This document shows, in pieces, positions 17,600-26,773 of a stretch of DNA of 64,000 nt (position 1 is the stretch's first letter; the number at the start of each line of letters is the position of its first letter). A program made the translations under genes and the position numbers. A model generated the notes under the pieces. That model did not search any database, was not told the DNA's origin, and saw nothing but the letters and a program-made list of their open reading frames with translations. Source of the stretch: Massilia sp. METH4 (GTDB lineage: Bacteria; Pseudomonadota; Gammaproteobacteria; Burkholderiales; Burkholderiaceae_D); assembly GCF_037094685.1 (NCBI RefSeq), contig NZ_CP146614.1:2046001-2110000 (forward strand). The letters run 5' to 3'.

Positions 17600-17878
17600 A
17601 TGAAACACAGCCTCATCACTGTCCTGTTGGCTTGCGCCGTCGCGGGTTGCGGCGGCGTCGGGCGCACCACGCCGTATTACGACGCGCGTTTTGGCCAGGC
17701 GACCCGCGCCGCGTTTGCGCAGCAGATCCTGAACCCGGAAGCGGCGCGTGACAAGCGGCCCGTCGCCGGAATGGATGGCCAGAGTGCCGTGGCGGCCCAG
17801 CAGCGCTACCAGAGTTCGTTCACCGAACCGCCGGCGCCGGCCAGCGCGTTCACCATCGGCATCAGCGGCAACAAATGA
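17600..17878 (+). CDS. Small pilus-locus lipoprotein
   Basis: This 92-residue protein has a lipobox 'LLACAVAGCGG', so it should be lipidated at the Cys in AGC (residue 17). The mature part holds 'YYDARFGQATRAAFAQQILNPEA' and 'VAGMDGQSAVAAQQRYQSSF', a pattern seen in short proteins of betaproteobacterial Tad loci. It is encoded between the secretin and TadG, and its stop overlaps the tadG start by 4 nt. By position it may be a pilotin or stabiliser for the secretin, in the place of CpaD/RcpB; this is inferred. Confidence 0.75.
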   Translation: MKHSLITVLLACAVAGCGGVGRTTPYYDARFGQATRAAFAQQILNPEAARDKRPVAGMDGQSAVAAQQRYQSSFTEPPAPASAFTIGISGNK

Positions 17879-19326
17879 GCAGGCCGATCAGCAACCCAAT
17901 GCGTACGCCAACGCGCAAGCCGATCGGCAAGCCGGTGCGCCAGCAGGGCGCGTTCCTGATCATGTATGTGTTCATGCTGGTCCTGATCCTCGGCTTCGCG
18001 GGCTTTGCGCTGGACCTCGGCCTCGTTTACTACCGCAAGGCGCAGTTGCAGGCGGCAGCCGATACGATTGCGCTCAATGCGGCAAGAGCACTGAACGGCA
18101 CCACGGGCGGGTTGACGACCGCGGGCCATGTGGCGAAAAAGACGGCTGAAGGGACCGCGTTCCGAATCGACGAAACCCTCGTCTGGAATGCCGCCGCACT
18201 GCAGTTCAGTGCCAGCCCGGATACACCCGTGGGCGCATGGCAGAGCGCAGCCGAGGTCGACGCCCGCACCGCGCTCTATGCACGGGTCGACCTGAGCGCA
18301 CTGCCCGCTCAGATGCGAATGGTCGAGCCGGTCTTCATGCGCCTCCTCGGCGTCACGACCAGTGTCGACGTCGCCCCGGTGGCGGTGGCGGGACCGACCG
18401 CGCTGCGCATCACGCCACTGGCGATCTGTGCGCTGAGCACGATAGCCACGGCGACACGCGAGGCGGGCGGTTTGAAGGAACTGGTGACCTATGGCTTCCG
18501 GGAAGGGGTCACCTACAACCTGTTGAAGATCAATCCCCGAACAGGGGCCACGGACGGCGCATATTTCCTCGTGGATCCACTTGCGGCCGCTGGGGCAGGT
18601 ACCAGCGGCTCGGCCGGAATGGATGCGGGCGCCACTGCCTTTGTCGGGCCATTCATGTGCGCGGGCAAGATCGCTCGCACGAGTACGGGCAACAGGCTGC
18701 GGGTACGCCAGCTGGCATCGTTCGACATGGCGGCGCATATCAATTCGCGGCTCGGCGTCTACACGGGGGGCCAGTGCACGCGTCCGGGAGGCCCGCCGGA
18801 TACGAATATCAAGACCTATGGGGGAAGCAATGCATGGCAGGCCGCGGCGCCGACGGCGGCAAGCGCCGCGACCGTGCAGGGCGAAAACCTGCCGATGTCG
18901 ACCATTGCAGACCAGCCGCCAGCGCCGGGACAGGTGGTCAATCCAGGCGATTACGGCATTCTTTGGGCGTTCGCGCCGGCCCGGAAGCAGAACGGGACGG
19001 TATTCGCCGGAACGGACTGGCCCACGCTGTATGGTCCGGGTGTCACGACAACCTGGAGCAGCCCAGCTCCGTATCGGCGCGCCGGGAGCGATTATTACAT
19101 TGCCCCGACGGTAGACAAGTTCGCTCCGGGGCGCAGGGAACGCCGCCTCATGCGCATACCCCTGTTGAATTGCGGCGCGGCGATGCCGACAACGGAAGCG
19201 ACCGTGCTCGCCTACGGCCGCTTCTTCCTGTCGGCACCGGCCTCGGCCACTGAAGTGCCCGGCGAATTCGCCGGGGTCGAAGTCGCCGAGGCTGCCCTCA
19301 GGACCGATGTGGAGGTATTCCGATGA
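17875..19326 (+). CDS. tadG: TadG-like Flp pilus assembly protein
   Basis: This 483-residue protein has one N-terminal membrane helix inside the TadG/TadE-type motif 'QQGAFLIMYVFMLVLILGFAGFALDLGLVYYRKAQLQAAADTIALNAARAL'. The long remainder is periplasmic. It lacks an obvious von Willebrand factor A MIDAS (DxSxS), which some TadG proteins have. Members act as minor pilus components or regulators of assembly at the membrane. It overlaps both neighbours (4 nt at each side), so it is tightly coupled. Cysteines at several positions in the periplasmic part may form disulfides. Confidence 0.85.
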   Translation: MSRPISNPMRTPTRKPIGKPVRQQGAFLIMYVFMLVLILGFAGFALDLGLVYYRKAQLQAAADTIALNAARALNGTTGGLTTAGHVAKKTAEGTAFRIDETLVWNAAALQFSASPDTPVGAWQSAAEVDARTALYARVDLSALPAQMRMVEPVFMRLLGVTTSVDVAPVAVAGPTALRITPLAICALSTIATATREAGGLKELVTYGFREGVTYNLLKINPRTGATDGAYFLVDPLAAAGAGTSGSAGMDAGATAFVGPFMCAGKIARTSTGNRLRVRQLASFDMAAHINSRLGVYTGGQCTRPGGPPDTNIKTYGGSNAWQAAAPTAASAATVQGENLPMSTIADQPPAPGQVVNPGDYGILWAFAPARKQNGTVFAGTDWPTLYGPGVTTTWSSPAPYRRAGSDYYIAPTVDKFAPGRRERRLMRIPLLNCGAAMPTTEATVLAYGRFFLSAPASATEVPGEFAGVEVAEAALRTDVEVFR

Positions 19327-19781
19327 AACACTCGTGGCAGGCCGAACGTGGCGTGGTGGCGGTCGAGATGTCGATCGTGCTGTTGCTCGGCGTCGTCCTC
19401 CTGGCGGTCGTCGTCCTGATGGGGCGGCTGACCTGGCATGTGGTCGCGATGCAAAAGGCGGTCTCCAGCGCCGGGAGGATCGTCGGCTCGCTGTCGTTCG
19501 AGACGCTCACCACCGAAAACGTGGATGGTGACATTACTGGCCTGGCGGCCAACCATATCCGTGCGGCGACCCGGTCGGCAGGCCTGGATATTCAGCCAGG
19601 CGAGATCGAGGTCGATTGCGTCACTACCGGCGCTGGCGGATGCGGCAGGACCTCCGTGACGCACATATCGATCAGCGCCTATATGCGCTTCAGGGACACG
19701 ATTTTCAGCCCGGAGCTCACCGGGCAGATGTTCCCCGAAAGTGACCTCGACGTCACCTATTTCCAGATCTATGTGCCCTGA
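19323..19781 (+). CDS. TadE-like minor pseudopilin (first copy)
   Basis: This 152-residue protein begins 'KHSWQAERGVVAVEMSIVLLLGVVLLAVVVLMGRL'. A Gly comes before a hydrophobic helix with Glu at mature +5, matching the TadE/TadF pseudopilin pattern. It should be processed by the TadV/CpaA peptidase and inserted in the inner membrane. The periplasmic part holds one Cys pair ('VDCVTTGAGGCG'). The ATG overlaps the tadG stop, and its own end overlaps the next gene by 11 nt. TadE and TadF cannot be told apart here. Confidence 0.8.
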   Translation: MKHSWQAERGVVAVEMSIVLLLGVVLLAVVVLMGRLTWHVVAMQKAVSSAGRIVGSLSFETLTTENVDGDITGLAANHIRAATRSAGLDIQPGEIEVDCVTTGAGGCGRTSVTHISISAYMRFRDTIFSPELTGQMFPESDLDVTYFQIYVP

Positions 19782-20352
19782 CCATTCCCCACGCCAGCCG
19801 TGGCGCAGCCAGCGCGGTCTCGTCACCGTCGAACTGGCGATCTGCATGACGGTATTTCTCGTGATGATATTTGGCACGCTGGAATTGGCACGCCTGATGT
19901 ACGTGATTAACACAGTACAGGAAGTGACCCGGCAAGCCGCCCGCGATGCCGCGATGACGGATTTCACCAACGCGGATGCCTTGGCCGCGGTGAAGACGCG
20001 CGCACTGTTCGGCTATGCCGCGTTGCCCCTGGCGCCCAATCTCACGACAGCGCAATTGCGCATCGATTACCTGTCGATGAAGGGTGACGGGACAGTAGCG
20101 GACCTGACGGCGAAACCTGCCTCTCTGCAAGCCAATGCCAGGGAATGCGCGCACGATCCATATGGCGGTACATGCGTCCGGGCCGTTCGAGCGCGCATCT
20201 GCCGCACTGAGGCGGGAACGTGCGATCCCTTGATGTTCGACCCCATTACGGGGCTGATTCCCGGCCTGTCCGTTATTCCGATTCCCATCTCAACCACGGT
20301 CGTCAAGGCTGAATCGCTTGGCTTCCGGCCGTGCACCTTCCCCTGTAATTGA
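19771..20352 (+). CDS. tadE: TadE-like minor pseudopilin (second copy)
   Basis: I chose the ATG at 19771, giving 193 residues. A GTG 30 nt further upstream is in frame, but it lengthens the overlap with the previous gene and adds a non-family N-terminus. The protein has 'RGLVTVELAICMTVFLVMIFGTLELARLMYVINTVQEVTRQAARDAA', a clear TadE domain with Glu at mature +5. A periplasmic part with four to six Cys residues follows, suggesting disulfides. It works with the preceding gene in pilus assembly. The stop lies just before the cpaE ribosome-binding site. Confidence 0.85.
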   Translation: MCPDHSPRQPWRSQRGLVTVELAICMTVFLVMIFGTLELARLMYVINTVQEVTRQAARDAAMTDFTNADALAAVKTRALFGYAALPLAPNLTTAQLRIDYLSMKGDGTVADLTAKPASLQANARECAHDPYGGTCVRAVRARICRTEAGTCDPLMFDPITGLIPGLSVIPIPISTTVVKAESLGFRPCTFPCN

Positions 20353-20369
20353 CCCTAAGGATGATAGCC

Positions 20370-21545
20370 ATGAAAGCCCTGATGATCAGCAACGACAGCC
20401 TGCTGCACGCCGAGCTTGCCGCGCAGGGTTCCGCGCGGCTGCCGGCGGTGCAGGTGGTCGCGTCGCGCCAGGACCTGCGCGACGCCACCGACCGGTTGCT
20501 GCCCGAGCCGCCGGACCTCGTGATCCTCGATGCCAGCGGCGTCGAACCCTCCGAGTGGCCGCTGGTGGAGCGCCTCACGCGCCTGTATCCGGAGGCCACC
20601 GTCATGCTGCTGGCCCGCAATGCGCACCAGGACTTGCTGATCCGCGCCATGCGTGCCGGTATCCGCGAAGTGCTGCAGCTGCCGCTCGTACACCGTGCCT
20701 TCCACGAGGCGATGGACCGCATCGAGATCGAAACCGGCGTGACCCGCATGCGCGACGGCAAGGTGCTGGCCTTCATCGCCTGCAAGGGCGGCAGCGGCGC
20801 CACGTTCCTTTCCACTAACTTCGGCTTCGCCCTCGCCGCGCTGGCCGAGAAGAAGGTGCTGCTGATCGACATGCACGGCCAGTTCGGCGATGCCACGCTG
20901 TATGTCTCGGACCAGAAGCCGGCGATGACGCTGTCGGATGTCTGTGCGCAGATCGGCCGGGTGGATGCCGCATTCCTGGAGTCGAGCCTGGTGCAGGTGA
21001 CAAGCAACTTCGGCGTGCTGGCAGGTGGCGACGACCCGAGCCGCACGGTGGACATGAAGCCCGAGCACATCGACACCATCTTGCGCGTGGCGCGTCAGCA
21101 CTATGACTTCATCGTGCTGGACGTGGGGCGGCAGATCGATGCACTGTCGCTGCGCGCGCTGGACAGCGCGGACACGATCTACCCAGTGCTGCAGCTGGCG
21201 CTGCCGGATATCCGCGATGGCCGGCGCCTGCTCGACATCTTCCGTTCGCTGGGCTATCCGGCCGACCGCACGCGGCTGATCGTCAATCGCTACGAGAAAG
21301 GCGGCAAGCTGCGGCTTTCCGACCTGGAGCAAGCATTGGGCGCGATCGTGGTGCACACCGTGCCGAACGATTATCTGTCGGCCACCGATTCCGTCAACCA
21401 GGGCATTCCCGTACTGCAGCTCTCGCGCACCAGTCCCGTCGCGCGCAGCCTGGGCGAGCTGGTCGAGCTGGTCACGGAGCGGCGCGTCGTCGAAAGCAAG
21501 GGCCTGTTCGACCGCCTGTTCGGTCGCAGCGGTTCCGAACAATGA
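20370..21545 (+). CDS. cpaE: Pilus-assembly ATPase CpaE/TadZ (MinD/ParA-like)
   Basis: This 391-residue protein has an atypical receiver-like N-terminus ('KALMISNDSLLHAELAAQG', with 'DLVILDASG'). A MinD/ParA-type ATPase domain follows. The deviant Walker A is 'ACKGGSGATFLSTN', and the second motif 'KVLLIDMHGQFGDATLYV' holds the Walker-A' Asp. TadZ proteins mark the pole and recruit the Tad machine there. The ATG at 20370 has AAGGA at a good distance. Two in-frame starts upstream (TTG 20349, ATG 20361) would put the start on or before that element. It is followed 16 nt later by cpaF. Confidence 0.92.
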   Translation: MKALMISNDSLLHAELAAQGSARLPAVQVVASRQDLRDATDRLLPEPPDLVILDASGVEPSEWPLVERLTRLYPEATVMLLARNAHQDLLIRAMRAGIREVLQLPLVHRAFHEAMDRIEIETGVTRMRDGKVLAFIACKGGSGATFLSTNFGFALAALAEKKVLLIDMHGQFGDATLYVSDQKPAMTLSDVCAQIGRVDAAFLESSLVQVTSNFGVLAGGDDPSRTVDMKPEHIDTILRVARQHYDFIVLDVGRQIDALSLRALDSADTIYPVLQLALPDIRDGRRLLDIFRSLGYPADRTRLIVNRYEKGGKLRLSDLEQALGAIVVHTVPNDYLSATDSVNQGIPVLQLSRTSPVARSLGELVELVTERRVVESKGLFDRLFGRSGSEQ

Positions 21546-21561
21546 GCAAAGGAGTCATACC

Positions 21562-22908
21562 ATGAGTTTGCGCGAACGCCTGGCCCTGGCCGAGGAAGCC
21601 CGCGGCACCGGCAGCACGGTGCCCGCACAGTCGCAGCTGGCCTACCAGGAATTGAAGGCCACCATGCACCAGCTGATCCTGGATCGCATCGACCTGGAAC
21701 GCCTGAAACGCCTGACTGCCGAGCAGTTCAAGCACGAGCTGGCGCTGCTGGTGCAGCGCATCATCGAGGATGAACGGATCGTGCTCAACCAGGCCGAGCG
21801 CCATCATCTCGTGCTGGACATCCAGCACGAGATGCTGGGCTTCGGCCCGCTGGAGCGGCTGCTGTCCGACAACGGCGTCTCCGACATCCTGGTCAATACG
21901 CACAAGCAGGTCTACGTGGAGCGGGGCGGCCGGCTGGAACTGACCGACGTGACGTTCACCGACAATGCGCACCTGATGAAGATCATCGAGAAGATCGTCT
22001 CGCGCGTGGGCCGGCGCGTGGACGAATCGAGCCCGATGGTCGATGCGCGCCTGCCGGACGGTTCGCGGGTGAACGCGATCATCCCGCCGCTGGCCGTGGA
22101 TGGGCCTATCCTGTCGATCCGCCGCTTCTCGGCCAATCCGCTGACGATCCAGAACCTGATCGAAAACAAGAGCCTGACGCCGCCGATGATGGAAGTGCTG
22201 CAGGGGCTGGGCCACGCCAAGGTAAATATCCTGATCTCGGGCGGCACCGGCAGCGGCAAGACCACACTGCTGAACGTGTTGTCCGGCTATATTCCGCCAT
22301 CCGAACGGATCGTGACGATCGAGGACGCCGCCGAGCTGGCGATGCGGCAGCCACACGTGGTGCGCCTGGAAACGCGCCCGCCGAACATCGAGGGCAAGGG
22401 CGAGGTGAACCAGCGCGCGCTGGTCCGCAATGCGCTGCGCATGCGGCCAGACCGCATCATTTTGGGCGAGGTCCGCGGTCCCGAAGCGCTGGACATGCTC
22501 GGCGCGATGAACACGGGCCACGAAGGTTCACTGGCCACGATCCACTCGAACACGCCGCGCGACGCGTTGTCGCGGCTGGAAAACATGGTGGGCATGTCCG
22601 GGGTGAACCTGACGCCCCGTGCGACGCGGCAGCAGATCGCCTCCGCCATCACCGTCGTGGTGCAGGTGACGCGCATGACGGACGGCACGCGCAAGCTCGT
22701 CAGCCTGCAGGAGGTCACGGGCATGGAGGGCGACGTCATTTCGATGCAGGAAATCTTCCGCTTCGAGCAGACGGGCGTGGACGCCGCCGGCAAGGTCAAG
22801 GGCCATTTCTATGCGACGGGCGTGCGGCCCCGCTTCGCCGAGCGGCTGAAGATGTTCGGGGTACCGGTGGCCGACAGCGTGTTCGACCCGGACCGCGTGT
22901 TCGAGTAG
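21562..22908 (+). CDS. cpaF: Tad secretion ATPase CpaF/TadA
   Basis: This 448-residue hexameric ATPase of the type II/IV secretion superfamily powers Flp pilus growth and perhaps retraction. It has Walker A 'GGTGSGKT' (227-234) and the Asp box 'VTIEDAAEL'. Walker B lies in 'RPDRIILGEVRGPEALDML', and a His box in 'TGHEGSLATIHSN'. The N-terminal 90 residues are the helical CpaF-type extension. A strong AAAGGAG precedes the ATG. Length and motifs are normal for the family. Confidence 0.97.
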   Translation: MSLRERLALAEEARGTGSTVPAQSQLAYQELKATMHQLILDRIDLERLKRLTAEQFKHELALLVQRIIEDERIVLNQAERHHLVLDIQHEMLGFGPLERLLSDNGVSDILVNTHKQVYVERGGRLELTDVTFTDNAHLMKIIEKIVSRVGRRVDESSPMVDARLPDGSRVNAIIPPLAVDGPILSIRRFSANPLTIQNLIENKSLTPPMMEVLQGLGHAKVNILISGGTGSGKTTLLNVLSGYIPPSERIVTIEDAAELAMRQPHVVRLETRPPNIEGKGEVNQRALVRNALRMRPDRIILGEVRGPEALDMLGAMNTGHEGSLATIHSNTPRDALSRLENMVGMSGVNLTPRATRQQIASAITVVVQVTRMTDGTRKLVSLQEVTGMEGDVISMQEIFRFEQTGVDAAGKVKGHFYATGVRPRFAERLKMFGVPVADSVFDPDRVFE

Positions 22909-22917
22909 GAGAGCGCC

Positions 22918-23892
22918 ATGGACATGCTCTTCACCGCGTTCGCGGTGCTGCTGTTCGCCGCCGTGATCTTCATGGTGGAGGGGGCCTGGATGTGGTGGAG
23001 CACCAGCCGTGGCGGTGGTGCGCGCCGGATCGCGCGCCGGCTCAACCTGATGACCGGGAACGCCGAACGTGCCGAGCGCATCAGCATCCTCAAGCAGCGC
23101 AAGTATGCCAGCTCGCCGGGACTCGATGCCTGGTTGCACAAGGTGCCGCAGCTGGCCGACGTCGACCGGTTGCTGCTACAGGCCGGTGTGCGCTGGCAGG
23201 TTGCGCAATTCCTGGGTCGCTCGGCGGCCGTCTTGCTGCTGGCCTTGCTGCTGCTTGCCGTCGTCCCGGTTCCCTTGCCGGCGGCATTGGCTCTGCTGGC
23301 CGGCGCCATCGCGGCGCCCTGCGGACTGCTGCTGAACCTGCGTGCCACGCGATTGAAGAAGATCGAGCACCAGTTGCCCGAGGTGGCCGACTTCCTTGCC
23401 CGCGGTCTGCGCGCCGGCCATTCCTTCGCCAACGTGCTGAAATTGGTTGGCGATGAAATCCCCGATCCGATCGGCGCGGAGTTCAAGGCCACCTATGAGG
23501 AAGTCAATTTTGGCGTGCCGATGAATGAAGCGTTGCACAACCTGGCAAGCCGCATTCCGCTCACCGACCTGCGCTATTTCGTGCTGGCCGTGCTGATCCA
23601 GCGCGAGTCGGGCGGCAACCTGGCCGAACTGCTGGGCAATATCGGCAGGCTCACGCGCGCCCGGCTCAAATTGCTGGGGCAGGTCCGCGTCCTGTCGGCG
23701 GAAGGACGCATGTCGGCGTGGGTCCTTGGCCTGCTGCCGCTGATCATGCTGGTCATCCTCTCCATCGGTAATCCGGAATACGCCGCTGTGTTATGGACGA
23801 CCGAGGCCGGCACCAAGCTGCTGGGGGGCAGCGCTGTCGCGATGGTGCTGGGCATCATGTGGATGCGCAAGGTCGTGAGGATACGGGTATGA
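22918..23892 (+). CDS. tadB: Tad inner-membrane platform protein TadB
   Basis: This 324-residue protein has N-terminal hydrophobic segments (about 1-20 and 90-130). A GspF/T2SSF domain follows ('HQLPEVADFLARGLRAGHSFANVLKLVGDEIPDPIGAEF' and 'ILIQRESGGNLAELLGNIG'-like segment), and C-terminal membrane helices. Together with TadC it forms the platform on which CpaF acts. Its stop overlaps the tadC start (ATGA), and the cpaF stop is 9 nt upstream. Confidence 0.93.
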   Translation: MDMLFTAFAVLLFAAVIFMVEGAWMWWSTSRGGGARRIARRLNLMTGNAERAERISILKQRKYASSPGLDAWLHKVPQLADVDRLLLQAGVRWQVAQFLGRSAAVLLLALLLLAVVPVPLPAALALLAGAIAAPCGLLLNLRATRLKKIEHQLPEVADFLARGLRAGHSFANVLKLVGDEIPDPIGAEFKATYEEVNFGVPMNEALHNLASRIPLTDLRYFVLAVLIQRESGGNLAELLGNIGRLTRARLKLLGQVRVLSAEGRMSAWVLGLLPLIMLVILSIGNPEYAAVLWTTEAGTKLLGGSAVAMVLGIMWMRKVVRIRV

Positions 23893-24833
23893 ACGCCGCA
23901 CAGATTGCTTTCCTGCTGATCGTTTTCGTCGTGGTCGCGGCGGTCGCGCTGGCCGCGGTGGCGATTTTCTCACCGGTCCCGCTGCGCGACCGGCTGCGCA
24001 TGAACCGGCCCGACGACGGGCAGAAATCCGAGCAAACACAGGGGCAGTGGGTGGAACGCGTGGCGCGCGCCGCCAAGCCGCTGACCAAGCTGTCGCTGCC
24101 GGAAGAAGGGTGGGAGCGTTCGCCACTGCGAACAAAATTCATGAATGCCGGCTGGCGCGACGCCTCGGTGCCCACGCTGTATTTCGCCGCCAAGACCGTC
24201 CTGTCGCTGGGCGCACCCGCGATCGCGGCGATCGTGGTGATCGGTACCTCGGGCGGCATGCTTTCCAAAAATTGGCTGGGGGTGCTGTTTCTTTGCGCGG
24301 CTGTCGGGTATTACCTGCCCAATGTGGTGCTTACGCGTATCGTGGATCGGCGCCAGCGCGAGATCTTCGAGAACGTGCCGGATGCGCTCGATCTGCTGAC
24401 CGTGTGCGTGGAAGCGGGGTTGTCGCTGGATCGGGCGTTGACGAAGGTGGCCGCCGAGATCGACGTCAAGAGCACCGTACTGGCACACGAGCTGCAGCTG
24501 GTCTTGATGGAGATGCGCGCCGGCTTCTCGAAAGAGAAGGCATTGCGCAATTTCGCCCTGCGCACCGGGGTCGAAGAGGTGGACACGCTGGTGGCGATGC
24601 TGATCCAGGCCGAGCGCTTTGGCACCAGCATGGCCGACTCGCTGCGTATCCATGCGGACAACCTGCGCCTCAAGCGCTCGCTGATGGCTGAAGAGGCGGC
24701 GGCGAAGATCGGCCTGAAGCTGCTGTTCCCCCTGATCTTCTGCATGTTCCCCACCCTGATGGTGGTGCTCGTGGGGCCTGCGGGAATCCAGTTGGTGACG
24801 GTGGTGCTGCCGGCAATGAGCGGCCAGGAATGA
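23889..24833 (+). CDS. tadC: Tad inner-membrane platform protein TadC
   Basis: This 314-residue protein has the T2SSF fold: an N-terminal membrane helix ('AFLLIVFVVVAAVALAAVAIF'), the core 'VPDALDLLTVCVEAGLSLDRALTKVAAEI' and C-terminal helices ('LLFPLIFCMFPTLMVVLVGPAGIQLV'). I start at the ATG at 23889, which overlaps the tadB stop. An upstream in-frame start at 23793 lies inside tadB and adds a low-complexity tail. It pairs with TadB as the assembly platform. Confidence 0.93.
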   Translation: MNAAQIAFLLIVFVVVAAVALAAVAIFSPVPLRDRLRMNRPDDGQKSEQTQGQWVERVARAAKPLTKLSLPEEGWERSPLRTKFMNAGWRDASVPTLYFAAKTVLSLGAPAIAAIVVIGTSGGMLSKNWLGVLFLCAAVGYYLPNVVLTRIVDRRQREIFENVPDALDLLTVCVEAGLSLDRALTKVAAEIDVKSTVLAHELQLVLMEMRAGFSKEKALRNFALRTGVEEVDTLVAMLIQAERFGTSMADSLRIHADNLRLKRSLMAEEAAAKIGLKLLFPLIFCMFPTLMVVLVGPAGIQLVTVVLPAMSGQE

Positions 24834-24854
24834 CATGAACTCAAAGGGGGCGGC

Positions 24855-25958
24855 ATGAAGAACACAGGCAAACTGGCGAGTGCGGCGTGCGCGGGCATGC
24901 TGCTGCTCGCCTGCGGCGGCCAGGCCACGAAGACACCGGTACCGTTCGCGAGCGCGGATGCCTACTATGCGCTCGGCCGGGCGGAGCACGCGGCGCGGCG
25001 ATTCGCCCAGGCACGCCAGGCATGGGAACAGGCTTTGCGGGTCGACCCCCGGCATGCGGACGCCCGCAACGGCATGGCGGTGTTGCTGGCCGAGCAGGGC
25101 GACTATGGCAAGGCGACGGCGCTGTGGCGCGCGCTCGTGGAGGAGGGCAAGGCGCTGCCCGCCGCGGAGCGGGCTTTCCTGCTCGGCAATCTCGGCTATG
25201 CCCTGTACCTGCGCGGGGAACAGGAAGAGGCGCTGGCGCTGCTGGAGCAGGCCTGCGTGCTCGATCCCCGGCAGCCGGTCACATGGGAGCACCTGGCCGC
25301 CGTGCTGGAAACGCTGGGCCAGACCGAACGGGCGCTGAAAATGATGAAGCAGGCGCGCACTTTGCGTACCCATGACATCGGCCGCGATTACGCGGTGGTT
25401 GGCAGGAGCGCGCCCGCCGTCGCGCCGCAGCCGCAGGTGCAGGCCGTCACGCCGTGGCCCGCCGGCATGCCGCGCACCGAAGTGCATCGATCCGGCGGCG
25501 TATTCGAAGTGCGCCGGGTTGCCGCGCCGGTTGCGTCATCCGACCAGGCGGCCGTGCCGACCGCCGTTCCGGATACATCCATCGCACCAGCGGAGGGGCA
25601 GGCTGGCATGCGCCTCGAGATCAGCAACGGCAATGGCATGCGCGGCATGGCGGCCGCCTGGGCACGTCGCCTGCAGGGGCCGCAGTGGAAATCCGTGCGC
25701 CTGACGAATGCGAAGCCGTTCAATGTCCTGGTAACGCGCATCGAACACGGCGACGCTGCCGACGCGGGCATCGTGGCGCGCTCGCTGGCGGAACGGCTCG
25801 GCGTGCCGGCCCCCCGCGTCGTGGCGGCCCGCATGCCGGAGGATGGCGCACGGGCGGCGCAGTTGCGCATCGTGCTGGGCTGGGACCAGCGCGCCGCTTC
25901 CGCCCAGGCGGAGAAAAAATCCGCGCAGGGCGCGGTGGCGCGCCCTGACGCGGGGTGA
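24855..25958 (+). CDS. tadD: TPR lipoprotein TadD with LytR_C-like C-terminal domain
   Basis: This 367-residue protein has a lipobox ('AGMLLLACGGQ'), so it should be lipidated at the Cys. Tetratricopeptide repeats follow at about residues 35-180 ('ADAYYALGRAEHAARRFAQARQAWEQAL', 'GNLGYALYLRGEQEEAL'). A linker leads to a C-terminal domain of about 90 residues starting at 'MRLEISNGNGMRGMAAAWARRL', which looks like LytR_C. TadD is a TPR lipoprotein needed for Tad secretion in model systems; the LytR_C-like tail is less usual and could bind cell-wall or glycan. It is the last gene of the pilus operon. Confidence 0.85.
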   Translation: MKNTGKLASAACAGMLLLACGGQATKTPVPFASADAYYALGRAEHAARRFAQARQAWEQALRVDPRHADARNGMAVLLAEQGDYGKATALWRALVEEGKALPAAERAFLLGNLGYALYLRGEQEEALALLEQACVLDPRQPVTWEHLAAVLETLGQTERALKMMKQARTLRTHDIGRDYAVVGRSAPAVAPQPQVQAVTPWPAGMPRTEVHRSGGVFEVRRVAAPVASSDQAAVPTAVPDTSIAPAEGQAGMRLEISNGNGMRGMAAAWARRLQGPQWKSVRLTNAKPFNVLVTRIEHGDAADAGIVARSLAERLGVPAPRVVAARMPEDGARAAQLRIVLGWDQRAASAQAEKKSAQGAVARPDAG

Positions 25959-25976
25959 TTTGCCGGTCCTGGAAAA

Positions 25977-26741
25977 TCAGTGCCAGTTCACGTGGCCCAG
26001 GCCGCGCGCGCTGGCGCTGCGGCTGGCCGGCTTGCCGTACACGGTCGCCGAGCCCAGGCCGGTCAGGCGCAGGTTGGCGGAACTCTTCGCGAACACGGCC
26101 GCGCCGCCGAGGCCTGTCATGTCGACCTCGACGCTGTCCGATTTCAATTGCTGCGCATCGAGGCTGCCGACGCCGCCCAGGCGCGCGCGCAGGCTGCGGC
26201 TTTCGCCGCTCACGACCATCTGTCCCGCGCCACGCAGGTTCAGTGCCACGCTGTCGGCCAGCCCGGTATCGACGGTCATGGTGCCGGCGCCGTTCAGGTG
26301 GGCGTCCAGGGAGCGGTATTGTGCCCGCAGGTGCATGGCGCCGGCACCGTCGAGCGCCAGGCGCAGGCGCTCGCCCGAGAAGCCGCGCACGTCGGCCGAG
26401 CCCACGCCGGCCGACACGATTTCCGACAGGTTCGGCAAGGTCAGTTCCGCGTGCAGCGCAGGCCGGCTAAGGTGGATGCCGCGCAGGTCGGTGCCGATGC
26501 GCAGCGTGTCGCCGCGCTGGATCACCACCACCTTCGGCAGGTAGCGGCGCTCGCCCGAGATCACCAGTGCCGGCTGCGGGCCCTGCTTGAGCTTCAGGTC
26601 GATCACGCCATCGAGCACCACCTTCACGACGCGCGCGTCGACGGCGCGGGACTCGCTGATGATGTCGGCCGCCTGGACCGTGCCGGCTGCGTGCACGTAC
26701 AGCGCCACGGCCATCATCGTTGCGTTGACAAACTTGTTCAT
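25977..26741 (-). CDS. Head GIN domain (DUF2807) secreted protein
   Basis: This 254-residue protein has an N-terminal signal peptide ('MAVALYVHAAGTVQA'). A right-handed beta-helix-like auto-transporter adhesin head domain follows, with repeated 'GAGxM' and 'SVALNLRGAGQMVV' turns typical of DUF2807. The family is periplasmic or surface-exposed and of unknown function. It is convergent with tadD (18 bp gap). AGGA/GGAGATCC lies before the ATG. A 68-residue protein gene lies 32 bp upstream on the same strand and may share its transcript. Confidence 0.85.
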   Translation of the reverse strand: MNKFVNATMMAVALYVHAAGTVQAADIISESRAVDARVVKVVLDGVIDLKLKQGPQPALVISGERRYLPKVVVIQRGDTLRIGTDLRGIHLSRPALHAELTLPNLSEIVSAGVGSADVRGFSGERLRLALDGAGAMHLRAQYRSLDAHLNGAGTMTVDTGLADSVALNLRGAGQMVVSGESRSLRARLGGVGSLDAQQLKSDSVEVDMTGLGGAAVFAKSSANLRLTGLGSATVYGKPASRSASARGLGHVNWH

Positions 26742-26773
26742 CAGGATCTCCGCTCGTCAGGCTGGTCCAGCGC

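Noticed and set aside
25925..25946. GC-rich hairpin at the end of tadD as terminator
   Set aside because: The stem is good, but it lies inside the coding sequence and no T-run follows.
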